Shown here in pieces: positions 60,959-64,000 of a stretch of DNA of 64,000 nt. The DNA is taken from NCBI RefSeq assembly GCF_030247195.1, contig NC_080671.1, positions 428,730,539-428,794,538 of the forward strand. Reading direction: 5' to 3'. Positions within the stretch are counted from its first letter, which is position 1. Every line of letters starts with the position of its first letter. The translations under genes were made by a program, and so were the position numbers. The notes under the pieces were generated by a model. That model made no database searches. It saw nothing but the letters and a program-made list of their open reading frames with translations, and had not been told where the DNA came from. The stretch comes from Topomyia yanbarensis. Taxonomy: Eukaryota > Arthropoda > Insecta > Diptera > Culicidae.

Positions 60959-63860
60959 TGACGTCACAATACTCAGCACAAACCCGGACAACGTGGTCGA
61001 TGTCGTGATAACCCTCGTCACAAGCGCACAGACTACTCTCTGTAAGGCCAATACGCCGCAAATGCGCATCCAACGTGTAGTGGTTAGACATGAGCCGGAA
61101 CATTACACGAATGAAGTCCCGACCCACATCCATCCCCCTGAACCATGGCTTCGTTTATACCTTCGGGATAATGGAATGTAACCATCGTCCAAGTTCCCCA
61201 TTGCTCCACGAGGTTTGCCAACTGTTGAGTGTCCTCTGACGACAGATGCTGAAAAATTCGTTGAAGCAAATTGGTCTTTCATAGATGTCACCTTCTAATG
61301 TGCCCACCTTTGCTAAAGAGTCGGACTTTTCATTCCCCAAGATAGAGCAATGGGAGGGGACCCAAACAAAGGTTAGCTGGTAAGATTTTTCAGATAACGT
61401 ATACAAGGACTCCGGTATCTTCCCCATAAAATACGGGAATTGTTTTTTGGGCGTCATCGCACGAAGGGCATCGATAGAGCTGAGGCTGTCCGAGATGATG
61501 AAGTAGTGATCTGTGGGCAGAGTGTCGATGATCCCAAGGGTGTACTGAATAGCAGCTAATTCTGCGACGTAAACTGAAGCGAGATCATTGAGATTGAATG
61601 AAGCGGTGATAGTATTATTGAAGATACCGGAGCCAGTGGACCCATCGAGATTTGATCCGTCAGTGTTGAACATTTTGTCACAGTCGACTTCTCGAAATTT
61701 ATTATAAAATATATTAGGGATCACTTGCTGGCGTATATGGTCCGGGATTCCACGAATCTCTTCCTTCATGGATGTGTCGAAGAATACAGTAGATTCAGAA
61801 ATATTTAGGAAACGAACACGGTTGGGAGTATATGAAGAAGGATTAATGCTCTGTGCCATGTAATCGAAGTACAAGGCCATAAATCGGGTTTGAGAATTAA
61901 GCTCGACGAGCTTCTCGAAGTTTTCAATCACCAACGGGTTCAGAATGTCGCATCGGATGAGCAATCGATATGAGAGCTCCCAAAATCGATTTTTTAGCGG
62001 AAGAACGCCCGCCAGCACTTCGAGACTCATCGTATGGGTCGAGTGCGTGCAACCCAAGGCAATGCGCAAGCAACGATACTGGATTCTCTCCAGTTTTATG
62101 AAGTGTATGTTCGCAGCGGAACGGAAACAGAAACACCCGTACTCCATCACCGACAATATCGTTGTTCGGTATAACCTGATCAGGTCTCCTGGGTGGGCAC
62201 CCCACCATGTTCCAGTTATTGTTCGGAGAAAATTGATCCTTTGTTGGCATTTCTGTTTCAGATACCTAATGTAACATCCCCAGGTACCTTTAGAGTCGAA
62301 CCAGACCCCGAGATATTTAAATGTGAAGACCTGATTGATCGTTACACCCATGAGTAGAAGCTGGTATTGCGCCGGCTCACGCTTCCTGGAAAAGACGACC
62401 AGTTTTCAGTATTCTCCGTGGAGAACTCGATACCCAGCTGCAGAGCCCAAGCAGACAAATTGTCCAAAGTATCTTGTAATGGTCCTTGTAAATCGGCAGT
62501 TTTGGGCCCTCTAACAGAGACTACCCCGTCATCTGCAAGTTGCCTTAGCGTGCATGAATTGACAAGACAATCGTCAATGTCATTCACATAAAAAATGTAG
62601 AGTTGGGGACTTAGACATGAGCCCTGGGGAAGACTCATGTAGCTCTCTGAAAGAACATTGATGGACACTGAGTCAAAAGCCCCCTTAATATCCAGAAAAA
62701 CTGATGCCATCAGCTCTTTGCTAGCATAGGCCATCCCTGTGCCTTAGCGGAAGCCAAATTGTGTGTCTGACAGTAAGCCTTTTGCTTCAACCCAATTGTC
62801 GAGGCGAAACAAGATCATTTTCTCGAACAACTTCCTGATACAGGAAAGCATTGCAATCGGTCGGTACGAGTTGTGGTCGGAGGCTTCCCGGTTTTGCGAT
62901 GGCGATGACCTTCACTTGCCTCCAGTCATAAGGAACAATGTTACCCTCAAGGAACTTGTTAAGTAAATTCAGCAAACGCCTTTTCGCAGAATCAGGCAGA
63001 TTGAAGAAGTTGAATTTGATTCTGTCTAACCCCGGGGCGTTATTGTTGCACGATAAGAGGTCAAGTGAGAACTCCACCATCTAAAACGGTGTTTCGTTCG
63101 CGGTATCGTGAGGAGACGCGGTGTGGTATGTTTTCTGTACCGGGACAGAGTCCGCACAAATCTTCTTGGCGAAGACGAATATCCAGCGGTTTGAATATTC
63201 CACGTTCTCGTTGATACTGTTTCGGTTACGCATACGTCGAGCCGTACCCCAAAGAGTGCTCATAGATGTTTCCCTCGTTAACCCGTCGACGAACCGGCGC
63301 CAATAACTGAGTTTCTTGGCTTTCATCAAACACTTCATTCGCTTTCCTAGCGACGCGTACTGTCGATAGCTATCGGGTAACCCGTCGTCCCGAAAGGCTT
63401 TATATGCAGTGGACTTTTCCGCGTACAGTTCTGAGCACTCTTTGTCCCACTAAGGGGTGGTAGATCGTCCGTGGGTGCTCGCGCCGGGCGCTGGTTTAGT
63501 CTGAGCTTGATTCGCACTGTCAAGAATCAAGCCAGCCAACAACGTGTACTCTTCCTCCGGAGCAAGCTCTGGAATGGATTCGATTTTAGCGGATATCGCG
63601 GTTGCGCAACTCTTCCAATCAATGTTCCGTGTGAAGTCATATGAGACATTGATTGTTTCTCATGGTCTTGAACCGTTAGCAATTGAAATTACGATAGGCA
63701 AATGGTCGCTACCGTGGGGATCAGGGAACACTTTCCACGTGCAATCAAACTGTAGCAAAGTTGAGCATAGAGATAAATCCAACGCGCTTGCGCGTGCTGG
63801 TGGTGTGGGAATCCGCGTCATTTCCCCCGTGTTTAAGATGGTCATGTTGAAATTGTCGCA
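60959..63860 (-). pseudogene. LOA/I-type non-LTR retrotransposon, broken
   Basis: Read on the minus strand, the pieces run from an endonuclease end (DPHGSDHLPIVISI, about 63680-63740) through the RT fragments 62787-63080 and 62342-62734 (LDIKGAFDSVSI, LPQGSCLSPQLY, LADDGVVSV). The frame 62351-61155 follows, with the thumb and a complete-looking RNase H (TDGS, AELAAI, SDSLSSI, HCSILGNEKSD). A C-terminal Cys/His segment ends at about 60960. Frameshifts separate the pieces, and about 50 residues between FDSVSINVLS and LPQGSC are missing. A carried RNase H domain fits the LOA or I groups. The 3' part is cut off by the CR1 insertion. Confidence 0.85.
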
Positions 63861-64000
63861 ACGATTGTTATTATTATTATTATTATGTTTATTAAGGCTT
63901 TAACCACTGAGGGTCATTCGCCTAGAAAAAAAGAAGTCATTACATTGTATTTTACAAAGTCCTTGAGTTCTTCGATTAGATATTGCACTCGGTGGCAATA
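63861..64000 (-). mobile_element. 3' tail of another non-LTR retrotransposon
   Basis: On the minus strand, AGGCGAATGACCC then AGTGGTTAAAGCC (63893-63932) is followed by TTAATAAACA and an (ATA)n run (about 63863-63884), a typical tail. It interrupts the 5' part of the LOA-type copy. The rest of the element lies beyond the window. Confidence 0.6.

Noticed and set aside
1..64000. CRISPR array, bacterial operons or riboswitches
   Set aside because: Introns, eukaryotic retrotransposons and a metazoan receptor make a prokaryotic reading untenable; no spacer-repeat pattern is present.

Overview
The window looks like insect nuclear DNA, most likely a mosquito (culicine-like Diptera). The reasons are introns of 60-75 bp with GT-AG borders next to one of 12.4 kb, a dense load of retrotransposons, foldbacks and MITEs, a copia element primed by the initiator tRNA-Met sequence, and a lipophorin (LDL-type) receptor gene. 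The species cannot be fixed from sequence alone. Only two host genes are supported. One is a two-exon RRM-like gene on the minus strand (11936-13358). The other is the 3' end of a lipophorin receptor gene on the minus strand, with coding exons at 54188-54309, 53968-54117 and 41550-41594; its upstream exons lie beyond the right edge.

Layout. 1-5475: AT-rich DNA with a small palindromic repeat, a tRNA-derived SINE (1979-2140) and a 117-bp minisatellite (2344-3810) open in frame on both strands. 5476-9345: a decayed array of histone H3 copies on the minus strand, several still carrying the histone mRNA 3' stem-loop, broken up by a large foldback (6481-7584) and a MITE. 9862-11128: a non-LTR reverse transcriptase remnant and a second copy of that MITE. 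11936-13358: the RRM-like gene with a MITE about 120 bp upstream. 14454-25016: a two-gene DNA transposon with convergent genes, a Tnp2/CACTA-like transposase (+) and a DUF4806-type protein (-). The transposase gene is cut by a 7.4-kb BEL/Pao retrotransposon (16609-24028, minus strand) flanked by CCTAT duplications.

27195-39100: an R1-type non-LTR remnant split by a tandem Ty1/copia array, LTR-internal-LTR-internal-LTR (28448-38154), flanked by TGTCA duplications. Both copia polyproteins share an internal deletion and an altered RNase H residue. 39100-41549 is probable lipophorin receptor 3' UTR and flank. 41595-53967 is its last intron, holding a hAT MITE with an exact 8-bp duplication, a 1.2-kb foldback and a second hAT-like element. 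55370-63860 is a LOA/I-type retrotransposon (minus strand) with tandem repeats at its 3' end, interrupted by a nearly intact CR1-type element (about 56130-60958, plus strand). The last 140 bases are the 3' tail of another non-LTR element.

The window reads mainly as a record of nested insertion: copia into R1, BEL into a DNA transposon, CR1 into LOA, and MITEs into introns and promoter-proximal DNA. The points most worth follow-up are the tandem defective copia array, the transposase/DUF4806 gene pair, the histone H3 pseudogene array and the 117-bp satellite with paired GCCAT cores.
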